This document shows positions 31,878-43,690 of a stretch of DNA of 64,000 nt, piece by piece. A program made the position numbers and the translations under genes. Source of the stretch: Muscardinus avellanarius (lineage: Eukaryota; Chordata; Mammalia; Rodentia; Gliridae); assembly GCA_963383645.1 (NCBI GenBank), contig OY726566.1, forward strand, positions 92,688,029 to 92,752,028, given 5' to 3'. How positions within the stretch are numbered: the first letter of the stretch is position 1; each line of letters begins with the position of its first letter. The notes beneath the pieces are model-generated. The model searched no databases, was not told the origin of the DNA, and saw only the letters and a list, made by a program, of their open reading frames with translations.

Positions 31878-32589
31878 GACAAAGGACTTGAATAGACATT
31901 TCTCTTTTTAAAAAAAGGCACGTAAGTGGCCAAGAAGCACGTTAAAAAATGCTCAGCATCATTAGTCATGAGAGATAAAAGAATCAAAACACAAGAATAA
32001 TACCACTTCATACAAGGATGGCTGTCATTTAAAAAAATTTAATGGAAAGTAAGTGTTGGTGAGGATGTGGTGAAATTAGAACATTCATACATTGCTGTTG
32101 GGAATGTAAAATGGTTCACCAATGGCAGAAAGCAGTGTGATAGTTCCTCAAAAAATTAAACATATAATCCAGCAATTCTGCTCCTAGGAATATGCCCCCA
32201 AAGAACTGAAAGCAGGTGCTCAAGTATATGTGTACACCGGGTCATAGCTACACTATTCAAAATAGCCAAAAGGTAGAAACAACACAAATTTCTATTGATG
32301 GATGGATGAAGAAACAGATTGTGATGTCTACATATATTTTAGATGTGACGAATCCATAAAAAGAATAATATATTAATACATACTACAGCACGAATAAACC
32401 TCAAAAACATTGCAGTAAGCGAAAACACCTATATACATTATATGATTTTATTTCTATGAAATATTTAGAATAGGTAAATTCATAGAGACAGAAAGCAAAT
32501 ACATAGCTGCCTGGGACTATAGAGAGTGGAGAATAGGGAGTGACTGCTTAATGGACATTGGTTTTCTGATTTGTTTGGTGTTTGTTTGT

Positions 32590-32668
32590 TTGTTTTTTGG
32601 TACTGGAGATTGAACCCAGAGATGTTCTACTTGCGAGCTACATCCACAGCCCTATTTTTTGTTTTATT
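32590..32668 (-). mobile_element. ID arm fragment
   Basis: Minus-strand right arm (ttggtactggagattgaacc ... tccacagccctattttttg) at the junction of two L1 pieces. Confidence 0.75.
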
Positions 32669-32674
32669 TTAAAT

Positions 32675-33720
32675 ATTTGTATTACTACATTGCAATTATA
32701 CAACTTAGTGAGGTTCCATGGGTACAAACATACATATACACAGCTCTCGGTAAATTTCCTGCCACATCCCACCATCTTCCCCCTTCTCCCTTCTCCTTAT
32801 ATTAGTGACACTGCCAATAATACCTTCATATTATCGCCATAGTACTATTAACCCTCTTCTTCCTTTCCAACTCTATCCTCTAATCTCCTTGCACTATTCT
32901 ACGGGTCTCTTTCCATATTATTTAAAGTTCCCTGTGTTTCCTATTTTCTCCCTAGTTTCCATATATGAGGGAAAACATAACAACCCTTGGCTTCCCGAGG
33001 CTGGCTGAACTCAGCATAATGTTCTCTAGTTCCCTCCATTTTCCTGCAAATGACATGTTGTTTTTTTTATGGCTGAGTAGAATTCCATTGTATGTTTATA
33101 CCAAATTTTCTTTATTCATTTTTCCATTGGCTGGCAGCTGGGTTTGGTCCAGAATCTGACTATTGTGAATTATGCTGCTGTAAACATGGGCATACATGTA
33201 TCATTATAGTCGTCCAATTTAATGCTTTTGAAATAATACTGAGGAGTGCTTTAGCTGGGTCATAAGGTAGGTTTCATTACTAGACTTTTAAGGAACTTCC
33301 ATACTGATTTTCATAGTAGCTATAGTAATTATTAATCCCACCGACAGTGATAAGAGTTCCCATTCCCCTGTATCCTTGCCAGTATTTGTTGTTATTTACA
33401 TTTTTTATGATTGCCATTCTAACCGGAGTTAGATGGAATCTTAATATTGTTAGGATTTGCATTTCCCTAATTGCAAATGATGTTAAACATTTTTTCAACA
33501 TTGGAAATCATATTTTTGAGAAGCGTCTATTTAGTTCAACTACCCAATTTTTTGTTGGGTGGGTTAATTTTTACTTCTTATATATTATAGATATTATTAC
33601 TCTATCAGAATAGTAGCTGGCAAAGGATTTCTCCCATTCTGTAGGCTCCCTCTTTTGACTCTCAATTAATTTTGACAAGGATGTTGTTTCTATTTTTGTC
33701 ATAAATAACTGTAGAAAGTA
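32675..33720 (-). mobile_element. L1 3' end, 5'-truncated
   Basis: Minus-strand L1: 3' UTR at left, then reverse ORF2 ('gagtagaattccattgtatg', 'ttgtgaattatgctgctgta', 'gatgttaaacattttttcaa'). Frames are broken. About 1 kb, less diverged than the L1M to its left. Confidence 0.85.
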
Positions 33721-33891
33721 GCCTACCAACTAAATATTTGTACACAGCTATTTAGAAAAAAAAAATTACTTTCAGGAAGTCGCCTTGGTTAGCCAAAGAA
33801 ATGCATACTTTAAAAATGTTTAGATATGTTTTTTAGGTTATCTTCAAAAAATTTTAAAAGATTAATTTTCATCTACTCAAAATAAATTATT

Positions 33892-34071
33892 TGGCCTGGC
33901 ATGGAGATGCATGCCATTAATCTCAGTACTTGGGAGACCGAGACAGGAAGATCACAGGTTTAAAGCCAACCTCATCAAGTTATCCTCAGCAACTTAACAA
34001 GACCTATTATAAAAAAAAAAAAGGTCTTTAGGTGTTTATTAGGGGTAGAAGGTCCCTGTGTTCAATTTTCT

Positions 34072-34112
<41 letters not shown>
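33892..34112 (+). mobile_element. B1-dID SINE with (CA)n tail
   Basis: Plus-strand dimer with diverged ID arm; tail (CA)n at 34073-34110 followed by a GA patch. Confidence 0.88.
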
Positions 34113-34113
<1 letters not shown>

Positions 34114-34879
34114 GGAGAGAGAGAAGAAAAAAGAATTTATATCAATGTTTTTATAACTGTAGGTAGATTCCTAATAAAATCAATCAGTTCCTCACCATGG
34201 CAACCAAATTTTACCCATATCTTCAAATATCAGCTGTTTATATACAATTCTCAGAGCTCTAGCCAGCCCAACTTTCTCTGTTGAATTCTCATCTTCTATA
34301 GCCAGCAGTAGACTAGTTTATACACTTAACAAAGTCCAAAGGTTCAGTGCCTTGGTCCATTTTGGATTAACCAGCATTCCTCATAGCCAACATGGGTCAG
34401 GAAGTGGAGCTGGGGGAGGCTCCTACTCTCCCCTGTTGCTTAGGGACCATTTAGCTTAGGCTACTGTAAAGACCAAAGAATCACAGCCTGGGTAACTTAT
34501 GCAACAGAATCTTACCTCCTTCCAGGTCTAGAGGCCAAGAGTCACTGAGTTAGTTAATTCCATATGACCTTATATTGCCTTGATCCCCTCTTTAAAGAGC
34601 ACAATTTCCCAGCGCTGCTCAGCAGCAAGGGAGCCATGAAGGGTCGTCTTCCATGAGCCCAGAAGGAGGGGAGGCAGGTATTGACAAGCCCCCCAAGAAT
34701 TATTACAACTCCCCAAGAATACCTGCATCACCATGGCCCACCATTCCCTCATAGGTGATGATGAGCCTGACAGCTACGTGTCTTCTTCACCCGAGTCCCT
34801 GGCCCCGCGTCATCCTCCCCCGAGCTGTATCTGACTTTCCCTGGAAAGCCATGCCCTTCCAGTTGACCTGGTTAATATC

Positions 34880-34880
<1 letters not shown>
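34113..34880. other. Intergenic, no gene seen
   Basis: Unassigned, with moderate GC content. No coding frame supported. Confidence 0.5.

Positions 34881-34928
<48 letters not shown>
34881..34928. repeat. (CT)n microsatellite
   Basis: About 22 CT units with one early CCC interruption; it gives a spurious Leu-Ser ORF. Confidence 0.97.
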
Positions 34929-34930
<2 letters not shown>

Positions 34931-35214
34931 TATAAAGTCTTTTTGACTGTCACCTTAATACATTTTGCTTTTCCCTCTCCATCCTTAATATCCGTTTCTT
35001 CCGGGTCTGCCTCACTTCTCTCCTGAAACACTAGCAGGGACTTGTCCTTCCAGCCCTTGGGCTCCTGCCCGCTGTGGACACTGCGGCAAGGAGTAACCCT
35101 CTGCAGTGTGAGCCGTGGTCCTGGAACTCCAGCCCACAAAACACTCCACTGTCTTCAGTCCGAGGTCTGAGCTCCTTCGGGTCATGGACTTGCTAGAGTC
35201 CTCTGCCATGTGCT

Positions 35215-35570
35215 CTAAGCCAGAGCACACCCTCCTCCCTCTGAACTCTCCCATGGCTCCCACAGAATCCCACATATTCTCCCGCATATTGCCTCCATTC
35301 CTCTCCCCCCTCCGCCACCCTCCTGCCTCTTGTTTACTCTGCTCTGACCACGCTGGCCTCCTCTCCCCAGGTCAGGACCCAGGCCCTGCCAACAGAGGGC
35401 TGTGCATCGCCACACTGTCTGCCTGGAGTCCTTGTTCTCCCAGTATTTGCAGGGTGGACTTTCTCATATCCTGGAGCCTTTCCTTAAAAATCCCTTCTTG
35501 GCTTTCCTCGTCCCCTCCTCTCCTTACACTCAGCCCACCACTCTGCCTTTCTTTTCTTGCCTTATAATAA
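35215..35570 (+). mobile_element. L2 fragment
   Basis: Pyrimidine-rich L2 ORF2/3' pattern: 'ctgctctgaccacgctggcc', 'ctgtctgcctggagtccttg', 'atatcctggagcctttcctt'. A 150-codon ORF (35115-35567) lies across it and is not a gene. Confidence 0.6.
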
Positions 35571-35577
35571 ACTATGC

Positions 35578-35798
35578 AGCCAGGCATGGTAGCACACCCT
35601 TGTAATCCCGTCACTTGGGAGGCCGAGACAGGAGGATTGTGCAGGTTCTCAGCCAGCCTCAGCTACTTAGTGAGGCTCTCAGGAACTTAGTGAGACCCTG
35701 TTTCCAAATAAAAATATAAAATAGGGCTGGGAGTATAGCCAGGAGGTAGAAAGCCTTTGGGTTCCACCCCCAGTATCACACACACACAAATAAATATA
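35578..35798 (+). mobile_element. B1-dID SINE, type A
   Basis: Plus-strand dimer. TSD ataataaacta at about 35566-35576 and 35799-35809. Confidence 0.94.
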
Positions 35799-35816
35799 AT
35801 AAACTACGAAAGTAGC

Positions 35817-36025
35817 TTTTTTTGAGGGGGGTACTAGGGATGGAACTCAAGGGCATTCTACCTTCAAGCTACATACCCAGCCTTTTTTTTTAAATTCTTT
35901 TGGAAACAGGGTCTTGCTGAGTTGCAAAGAGCCTCACTAAGTAGCTGAGGCTGTCCGCGAACCACGATCCTCCTGTCTCAGCCCCCCAAATGCTAGAATT
36001 ACAAGCGTGCGCCACCACACCTGGC
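35817..36025 (-). mobile_element. B1-dID SINE, type B
   Basis: Minus-strand dimer ending ccaccacacctggc. Flanks share agtagctt. Confidence 0.92.
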
Positions 36026-36044
36026 AGTAAGTAGCTTATTTTAC

Positions 36045-36180
36045 TTGTTATTTAATTGTATCTCCTCCTCACTAAAATACCAGATCATGAAGTAATTTTG
36101 TCCATTTTGTTCATTAATGCATCCTGAGCCCTTAGCGTGCAACAGTAGGTGCTCAGTGAATACACGAAAGATGGAAAGAA
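36045..36180 (+). mobile_element. L2 3' end
   Basis: 'gtccattttgttcattaatg' ... 'aacagtaggtgctcagtgaat' is the L2 3' terminus. Confidence 0.65.
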
Positions 36181-36271
36181 TGGATCTCTGTTATATTTAC
36201 TAGTGTGCATAAAATGCTGTGATTTTCTATGGACATTGCCGCTGCTTCTACCACAATGCGAATTATTCTGC

Positions 36272-36492
36272 TTTTTTTTTTTTGGTGGGGGGAGGTACTG
36301 GGGATGGGACACAGGGGCTTTTCTACCTCCAGGATATACTCCCAAACCTATTTTATATTTTATTTGGAAACAGGGTCTCACTAGGTTGCTGAGAGCCTCA
36401 CTAAGTAGCTAAGGCTGGCTTTGAGTCTGTGTGATCCTCCTGTCTCAGCCTCCCAAGCACAGGGATTACAAGTGTGTGCCACTATGCCCGGC
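36272..36492 (-). mobile_element. B1-dID SINE, type A
   Basis: Minus-strand dimer ending cactatgcccggc. TSD aattattctg(c/t)ttt at both ends. Confidence 0.94.
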
Positions 36493-36521
36493 AATTATTC
36501 TGTTTTATAATTCTCACAGGA

Positions 36522-36786
36522 AGCTGGGTGTGGTGGTGCACATTTGTAATCCCCGTACTTGAGAGGCTGAGATGGGAGGATGGCAGATTCAAGGACAGCC
36601 TCAGCTACTTAGGCCCTTTGCAACTCAGTGAGACCCTGTTCCAAAATAAAGAATGAAAATTAGGGAATTAGGGCTTGGGGGTGTAGCTTAGAGGTAGAAT
36701 GCCCCTGGGTTCAATCCCTAGTACCTAATAATAATAACAATAATAATAATAATAATAATATAATAACAATAATAATAATAATAATT
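36522..36786 (+). mobile_element. B1-dID SINE with (AAT)n tail
   Basis: Plus-strand dimer; tail (AAT)n with AAC interruptions at 36726-36786. Confidence 0.92.
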
Positions 36787-36854
36787 CCTATAGGATAACT
36801 GACACATGCATGTTCAATCAGTATGTGTGGATTAAACAAAGTAGGACAAACCTG

Positions 36855-36985
36855 TCACTCTACCAGTAAAAACACTGAGAACACCAATCTTACTCCATAT
36901 CACACAGTAAGGAAATGGTGACGTCAATGCTAGGACCTAGCTGTCCTGTGTCCCTGCGGTGGTATCTCTTCACTGTCTCACACAG
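36855..36985 (-). mobile_element. MIR (ancient SINE)
   Basis: Reverse MIR: 'aaaacactgagaacaccaat' ... 'atcacacagtaaggaaatgg' ... 'tgctaggacctagctgtcct'. Confidence 0.6.
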
Positions 36986-37016
36986 GTCTACTGAAAATAG
37001 CTTAAAGTTCATCTTG

Positions 37017-37227
37017 AAGCTGGAAGTGGTGGTGTACGCCTGGAATCCCAGTAGCTGGGGAGGCTGTGGCAGGAGGATCTCAGGTCCAAGGCTAGCTATC
37101 TCAGCAATTTAGCAAGACACTCAACAATGTAGTAAGACCCTGTTTCAAAATAAAAAATAAAACGGGCAGTGAGTGTAGCTTAAAGGTAGAAGGGCCCTGG
37201 ATTCAATCCCCAATACCAAAAATAAAT
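37017..37227 (+). mobile_element. B1-dID SINE (old)
   Basis: Plus-strand dimer. TSD aaagt(t/c)catcttg at about 37004-37016 and 37228-37240. Confidence 0.93.
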
Positions 37228-37361
37228 AAAGTCCATCTTGGTTTCTGACCATTTTGCAAATTTCTTGAAACAAAGACAAAGCACTAAGCTTCTTGGAAGC
37301 TCCTCCCTTAGTGCCTGATACTGTGCAAGGTATACATACTTATTCAAGAAATACTTGTGAG

Positions 37362-37556
37362 CCAGAGTGGTAGTACACCACTGTAATCCTAGTACTTGGG
37401 GGGCCGAGACAGGAGGATTGCAAATGCGTAGCCAGCCTCAGCAACTTAGTGAGAACCTGTTTCAAAATAAAAAAATACAAATAGGGTGAGAATAAAGCTC
37501 AGAGGTAGAATGCCCCTGGGCTCAATCCCCAGTACTACCCCAACCCCAATGCATAC
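37362..37556 (+). mobile_element. B1-dID SINE (old)
   Basis: Plus-strand dimer. Flanks share aagaaata(c/t)tt. Confidence 0.92.
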
Positions 37557-38462
37557 AAAGAAATATTTATGGTTTGAGTGCTCAGTAAAAAAATTATTAT
37601 TGTAAACATTGCTTCCCCTTTTAATGTCAGAAATGATAATAACCTCCCAGCAGTCTGCTTTAAATAGGTTCAAGACACTGAAATACAATTTTAACGGTGT
37701 CTTTCATCAGCTTGCTCCCCGGAGAGAAGAAATGAGTTCATAATGAGATTCCTGCAACGAGTCAAGACGCAGAAGGAAGGAGGACAAGGTTTTGCTGTGG
37801 TCGGCACAGATGTTTTCCCACCATCTCAAGCCCAATTTTCCCTGTGACACTCAGAGCGGGGACCAAGCCATGGAGGAAGGATGGTAGCGTCGAGGCATCC
37901 TCCACCCCCCAGGGCTGAGCCCACATTCTCGTTCCTGGGCCCTGTCCCTTCACACCCACGTTAGCTGTGGTGGGAGACTGGTAGGGCATGGGATGAATGC
38001 AGCTTGCTACTGACCCATGGAAAACAGCGGAGCCTCCAGATCCCACACAAAACAACACAATGATTAATTGCCAGCAACTGCAGCAGGTCATTTTCTCAGT
38101 AAGAGACTGGTGCAAAGATGCTCATTTCAAGTCTCCGTGGTAAGATGTGCGACTTGCTTGGTTTTAAAGTACAGGTTAACACTCTCTGGAGTGTTTTGCT
38201 GTTACAAATGTGAACTCCATAGATTCTGGGTGAGAGGTGACCACACAGATACTCGAATGGGTAGGGGTAGGGTTTCTCCATTTTCTCTTAGTCAAGTAGC
38301 ATGTCATAGGAAAAAGGAATGGAGGATGTAGGAAAAAGCAGCCAAGAGGTCGCCGAGGCCTCGCCAGGGACACAGCTGTCACTCCAAACCGGGAAGGCTC
38401 TGATACACTCTCCACCTTGCTTTTCTCTGTTGAGATCAATCAGAATAGCATTCAATGATGAT
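37557..38462. other. Long repeat-free intergenic stretch
   Basis: About 0.9 kb without a repeat I can name. Short overlapping ORFs on both strands are unsupported. Confidence 0.5.
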
Positions 38463-38689
38463 TTTTTTTTTAATCATGGTACTGGGGATTGAACCCAGGG
38501 ACATTCTACCTCCGAGCCACACCCCCAGCCTATTTTATTTTATTATATTTTATTTTATTATTTTGACACATTGTCTCACTAAGTTGCTGAGGGCCTCGCT
38601 AAATTGCTGAGTCTGACCTTGAACCTACCATGCTTCTGTCTCAGCCTCCCAAGTGCAAGAATTACAGGTACGCATGACCATGCCCAACT
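38463..38689 (-). mobile_element. B1-dID SINE (old)
   Basis: Minus-strand dimer with TTTTA-rich linker; ends gaccatgcccaact. Confidence 0.9.
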
Positions 38690-39032
38690 ATAATGACAAA
38701 CATTGAAAATGCTGTTCCATTGAGACCTACTTCTGTGCCCCCAAATCCAAGGTTCTTCTTGACCCTGAGTAATTCTCTGAAATAAATCCATAAGTACCCT
38801 CATTTTCTGAGTACTTCCATGACTCTGTGACTTTCTTTCTGGTCCTGTCTACAGCCTCAAACCACTAAGTAGCTATAGGATCTTGCCAGAGTGACTAAGG
38901 TTGGTTTCCTTGGTGACCTGTGGGCTCACTCTTAGTGTCCTACTTAGGCGATCTCAGCACTTTAATGCACCCTCCCATTCCCCCTTCCACTCCCAGTCAT
39001 ACAACAACAAAACCCCATCTGAAATCACTCAG
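38690..39032. other. Intergenic, no gene seen
   Basis: Unassigned single-copy-looking sequence between two SINEs. Confidence 0.45.
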
Positions 39033-39186
39033 AAGCTGGGTGTAGTGGTGCACACTTGTAATCCCAGTACTTGGGAGGCTCAGCAACCTACTGAGATCCT
39101 GTTTCCAAATAAAATATAAAATCAAGTGTGTGGGGGGGTGTGGCTTGGAGGTAGAAGACCCCTGGGTTCAATTATCAGTACCACAA
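39033..39186 (+). mobile_element. B1-dID SINE with internal deletion
   Basis: Plus-strand dimer missing about 60 bases of the B1 arm (gggaggct joins cagcaacctactg). Confidence 0.88.
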
Positions 39187-40327
39187 ATAGAATATCATAA
39201 AATAGAAACTCAGACTCCAAAAGCTCTGGAAAGCTGCATAAACTCTGCCAGTTCTTGAGACAAGAAAGAGGAGAGTGCTAATCAGACTGAAAATTTTGAT
39301 AAAGTCTCCCTGTAATTTCTGCTGAGAATCCAGTGGCCTATCCCTCCTGCTGAGGGGACTCTGCAGCTATTCAGAGTCTAGCAATTTAGAGCATCTCTTG
39401 GTTTTTTAATTTGCATCCTCACAAAGAACTTCCTTGGGCATCCATCTTCCTTAGAAGAGAAGAGGGTTGAAAATGGCAAATATTTCTTTCTTTGTCACAT
39501 TAAGGGAAGGGGGTAGTTTAAATGGGTGTTAAGTGCTGAGATCAGGGTACTTAGGCACGGAATGATGTATGGTTGTGCTCTGGTTAGAGCTGTGGGCTTC
39601 TGGGTCCAGGGATAAGATACTGGCTAGGACTTGAGACACATGGCAGACATCTCTTCATTTCTTTCTTTTCTCATCGGGTCAATGTCGGCCTCCTAGCATC
39701 TCTGTAAGGTGGTATAACTGACAAGAAAGCATTGGAGAGAATAGTAAATAGACCCCATAATAATGGCATTGCTGTGGTCAGAGATTCTGTGATCCCATTT
39801 CCCCTTTTGCACCATCTAGTGGGTTCTATCTACAATCAAGCTTTCTTTCTCCTTCTCCCAGAGTGACCCAAACATGGCAAGCCAGAAACAACACCCAGAC
39901 AGTGGAGCTTCTGGAAATTTGAGCAACCACCTTAGCGCAGGGTATCTTTCCCCTCCCCCTCTTTGTTGTTTTGGAGAAAAATGTAGCACCGAAACTAAGA
40001 AATCTTCCCTTTTCTATTCCAGATGTAATTTCTCTTCACTGGGACTGTTTTTCCCAGTGTCTCTAAAGAAAGTGCAGGAGGGTAATAGTCACAAGGTAAA
40101 TTGAATTACATTCTAGTGGAATGAGAATGATGCTCAGGTAAAAAAGAATAAAAAAGTAATAATGTAGGAGATATCTTTTATTATTTTTAGCAAAAATGTT
40201 TCTTAAAGGAGATTTTACCCAAGGAGTTTTCCATTAACTTAATACCTGATTTAGCCACAAGAAGATAAAACAGAGGGGGATGGAAAGAAAGCCAAATTGG
40301 ATTGGGAGCATCTCGTTTCTTGCCATC

Positions 40328-40329
<2 letters not shown>
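39187..40329. other. Intergenic with MIR trace at 39590-39730
   Basis: 'gggcttctgggtccagggat' ... 'ctcatcgggtcaatgtcggc' suggests a plus-strand MIR. The rest is unassigned; no gene seen. Confidence 0.45.

Positions 40330-40389
<60 letters not shown>
40330..40389. repeat. (CT)n microsatellite
   Basis: About 29 CT units, not SINE-linked. It is a pure polypurine-polypyrimidine mirror tract. Confidence 0.98.
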
Positions 40390-40391
<2 letters not shown>

Positions 40392-41234
40392 GTTTGCTGT
40401 GATTCACTGGGTTGATGGGGAGAAGATGATTTTCCATCTGGGCATTTGTTGTTGCTCAGAGAGGGGAAAAAAAACAACAATGGTGGGTGGAATTTTTCTT
40501 TGATGCCAAATTCTTTCTGCACAGCCTTTGAGAAGGACATCGGTACTTCATTTAATTTTTGGAAAACTCATCTCAAGAAATTGAGCTCTCAGCACTACCC
40601 AAATAATATCCCCAAGGATCCCCGAAGTCACTATGAATTCTGAGACCTCTTTCTAGCCTGTCACTTTCATACTTGATTGACCTGTTGATTCCACAACATG
40701 CCAGCACACACACCCATCTGTCATGATGGCATGGCGCCCTTTCTACAGGACGACATGCCAACATCCACCAGCGCTGGTGCCAGCCAAAGTAGCATTAGCA
40801 ACAATGCCCTGCATGACACAATAAACTGTGTACCAATTCAGCAAGAAGGTCTTCCCAGGGAAGTCATAAGCTGCCAAATGAGGAACATGCTGCTCATTAT
40901 GGTAAGTCACACATGGCCCATTCCGATGTAGACCTTGTCCCATGGGTAATACAAGCTCTGTCTTACTATCAGAGCTACTGATAGAGCACACTCTGGAGAG
41001 AACTGGCAGCCATTGGAATAGCCATAGGGTGATCAGCCGCCCTTGTATCGGGTATTGGCTAAGGCTGTGCTTGGCATGCATGATTTTTGGTGCAAAAAGA
41101 AAAAAAAATTCCAAAAAAGTCTCAAACAAACTGGAATGGGTTGGCCATTCTACTCTCCCAGGGCCCTCCAGGCAAATTCCTTCTTCTCCTATATTTCCGT
41201 CCAACTTTGTTTTTATTTCTACAGTTATGGGAGG
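40390..41234. other. Long repeat-free intergenic stretch
   Basis: About 0.85 kb unassigned. A 153-codon minus-strand ORF (40743-41204) has no recognisable domain; overlapping plus ORFs argue against coding. Confidence 0.5.
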
Positions 41235-41792
41235 TGTCTGAAATAGCCCCGTGACCCCTACCTCCTGGTATTTACATCTAGTGTAATCTCCTCCCCTAGA
41301 GTGTGGGCTGGATTTATGTGTTCACTTCTAAAGAGAATAGGACAGAAATCACTTCTGAGATTATTTTAGAGAAAAGACTGGCTTCCATCTGGGGAACTTC
41401 TTTTCTCTTTCTTTACCTTTTCCCCTCTCCCCTCTCCTGCTCTCCACTCTCTTCTCTTTTCTGGGGATAACTAGCTGCCATGTTGAGATCAATCCCATTG
41501 GAGATGTCCATGTGGCAAGAGACTGATGTCCCCAGCCAGCAAGGCTCCAAGGTCGCCAACAGCCAACTGACAGAGCCTAGATGTAGATTCTCCCTCTGTC
41601 CAGCCTTTAGGAAACTGCAGCCTCTTCTAACCCTTGACTACAGCCTTTGAAGGACCTCCAGCCAAAGCACCCAGCCGAGTCATTCTTGGTTGCCAAACAT
41701 ACAGAAGGAATCCGACTAAGAGAATAAGCACATGTTGCTTTAAGCTACCAACTTTGGGTTAATTTGTTGTGTACAAGTAAATAACTAATACA
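41235..41792 (+). mobile_element. MLT1-type LTR (MaLR)
   Basis: Plus-strand LTR: 'gtgtaatctcctcccctaga', 'gagaaaagactggcttccat', 'cagccaactgacagagccta', and an end of 'taatttgttgtgtacaagta' 'aataactaatac'. The last phrase is the diagnostic MLT1 3' terminus. Confidence 0.75.
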
Positions 41793-41802
41793 ATTTTTGT
41801 TT

Positions 41803-42031
41803 CGGGGGGAATCACTGGGGATTGAACCCAGGGGTATTCTACCTTTGAGCTATACCGCCAGCCCTATTTTATTTTCTGTTTTGAAATAGGATCTCACTAA
41901 GTTGCTGAGGGCTTCGCCAAACTGTTGAGGTTGACCTTGATCCTGTGATATTGCTGTCTGGGATTATATATTATATAATTATATTTTATTATAGTATTGG
42001 GATTATAGACATGTGCTACCATGCCTGGCTG
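41803..42031 (-). mobile_element. B1-dID SINE with AT-rich insertion
   Basis: Minus-strand dimer in which tgggattata is duplicated around an AT-rich block (about 41958-42006). Confidence 0.88.
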
Positions 42032-42104
42032 AATCAATACAAGTTTAAACTGTAAAAAAAAAATGAGATTCAGTTCAGAAACATATTGGAATTATAAGAC
42101 CTGA

Positions 42105-42250
42105 ACCTGAAACGTCAGTGTCTTAGTCTTCATCTGACAGGTGAGGAACCTGAGCCCAGGGGCCAAGTGATTTGTTATGAGGTGGTCGGCAGCCACTAGA
42201 CTGACTCCTGTGATGGTGCAGGTTCTGCCCTGTGCTGCCGTCCAGATTGG
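42105..42250 (-). mobile_element. MIR (ancient SINE)
   Basis: Reverse MIR: 'tcatctgacaggtgaggaac' 'ctgagcccaggggcc' ... 'ccactagactgactcctg'. Confidence 0.65.
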
Positions 42251-42960
42251 CAGCCAGAGGATCAGATTTCCAGGCTGTGTCTGGGTGTCAGAATCCTGCT
42301 CCCTGACTTGTTTCCTCAAAGAAGAGTGAGGTGAACAGACCATTAGTGGCTTCTTAATCATGTCTCATGTCTTCCCCGTTGGAAGCCTTCCTAACTCCTA
42401 TCAGCTGGCTAGCTGCTGCTTTCAAAGATGTTTTAGATGGAGTGGAATGGAAATCTTATCCCCCTGTTTGGTATCTTTTTAAATAGCATCGTCTCTCTGA
42501 GATCTTCAGTTCAAGAATTTATCTCCAGCCTTGTCATAAAAAATTTTTTCTGCATGATCTAATAAACACTGCAGATTTCTTTTTCTGGCTCTGACAACCA
42601 AGAAGGCCCTTAAATCATATTTCTGCAGTGTAAATAAGCTATCATTCCAATTTAATTCCACAAATATTCCTAGAGCACCTGTGCCATCATTTGTTCTAAA
42701 AGGACTGGGACTGAAGAAGTCAGAAATGAGGAAAATACAGGACATGATTTTCATCCTCAGGGAACATTTCTGAGTATAAATAATAATCATAATCACATTT
42801 GTAATTATCTTCAGCAAAGGGACTTAACTACGCTTTAATGTTTTAATTCCTTTATTTGAAAAGATCTGTAAAATAATAAAACATTAGTAGTTGTTAATTC
42901 TGAATAGTGGGCACACAGTCATTACATTATTTTTTTCTTTTGAAAATACACTGTACTTTA
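42251..42960. other. Intergenic with ancient-repeat trace
   Basis: 'ttccacaaatattcctagag' 'cacctgtgccatcatttgtt' at about 42656-42700 resembles an ancient mammal-wide repeat. No gene seen. Confidence 0.45.
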
Positions 42961-43142
42961 AGCCAGGAACAGTGGCACTCACCTGTAATCCCACTACTTG
43001 GGAGGCTGAGACAGGATGACCACATGTTCAAGGCCAATCTTAGCAACTTAGTGAGAAACTATTTCAAAATAAAAAGTAAAAAAGGAGTGTGGGTGAATCT
43101 CAGGGGTAGAATGTCCCTGGGTCAATCCCTAGTAATAAAAAT
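42961..43142 (+). mobile_element. B1-dID SINE (old, shortened)
   Basis: Plus-strand dimer with a shortened B1 arm. Flanks share actttaa. Confidence 0.88.
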
Positions 43143-43299
43143 ATATACTTCACTTTAATAATTTATACTTTACAATATCTCTTAAACATATATCTTAATA
43201 ATATGTGCATTGTAATTATGTACATAAAATATACATCCTATTTTCTGAAGGTAATTTTTTCAGTTTAAAATTATCTGAGTTTAATGAGTGGTCACTATT

Positions 43300-43442
43300 C
43301 TAAGACTCTTTAACAAGCACCATACACAGTCACTTCATTAAATCTTCACACAATCCTCTGAGGAAAGTACTGTTTTTCCCTTTTTCTTCTGGAATTCAGA
43401 AAGATTGAATGAGTCCTTCAAAGTTGCCCAGCTAACAAGTGG

Positions 43443-43445
<3 letters not shown>
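43300..43445 (-). mobile_element. MIR (ancient SINE)
   Basis: Reverse MIR: 'cattaaatcttcacacaatcc' 'tctgaggaaagtactg' ... 'gttgcccagctaacaagtgg'. Confidence 0.7.
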
Positions 43446-43484
<39 letters not shown>

Positions 43485-43690
43485 TGTGTATGTGTGCGCT
43501 AGTTACTAGGGATTGGACCCAGGGTTCTACCTCTGAGCTACATTCCCAGCCTTATTGTATTTTCTATTTTGAAACACTGTCTTGCTAAATTTCAGAGGGC
43601 CTCGCTAAATTGCTGAGGCTGGCCTTGAACCTTTGATCCTCCTGACTCAGCCTACCAAGTACTGGGATTCCAGGCAGGCACCCTGTTCTC
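43446..43690 (-). mobile_element. B1-dID SINE with (TG)n tail
   Basis: (TG)n with TATG interruptions at 43446-43494, then an old minus-strand dimer. Confidence 0.88.

Larger units (their letters stand above)
31260..32575 (+). mobile_element. L1M ORF2 3' region, split by two SINEs
   Basis: Plus-strand L1 pieces at 31340-31448 and 31878-32575: 'aatggacaaaggacttgaat', 'gttggtgaggatgtggtgaa', 'cagcaattctgctcctagga', 'gaataaacctcaaaaacatt'. They are collinear with the ORF2 C-terminal coding region but contain stops throughout. Confidence 0.85.

Noticed and set aside
35115..35567. 150-codon plus-strand ORF rich in Ser, Pro and Leu
   Set aside because: Pyrimidine-rich L2 sequence keeps the frame open; minus-strand ORFs overlap it throughout.
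40743..41204. 153-codon minus-strand ORF
   Set aside because: No recognisable motif and overlapped by plus-strand ORFs; most likely chance.
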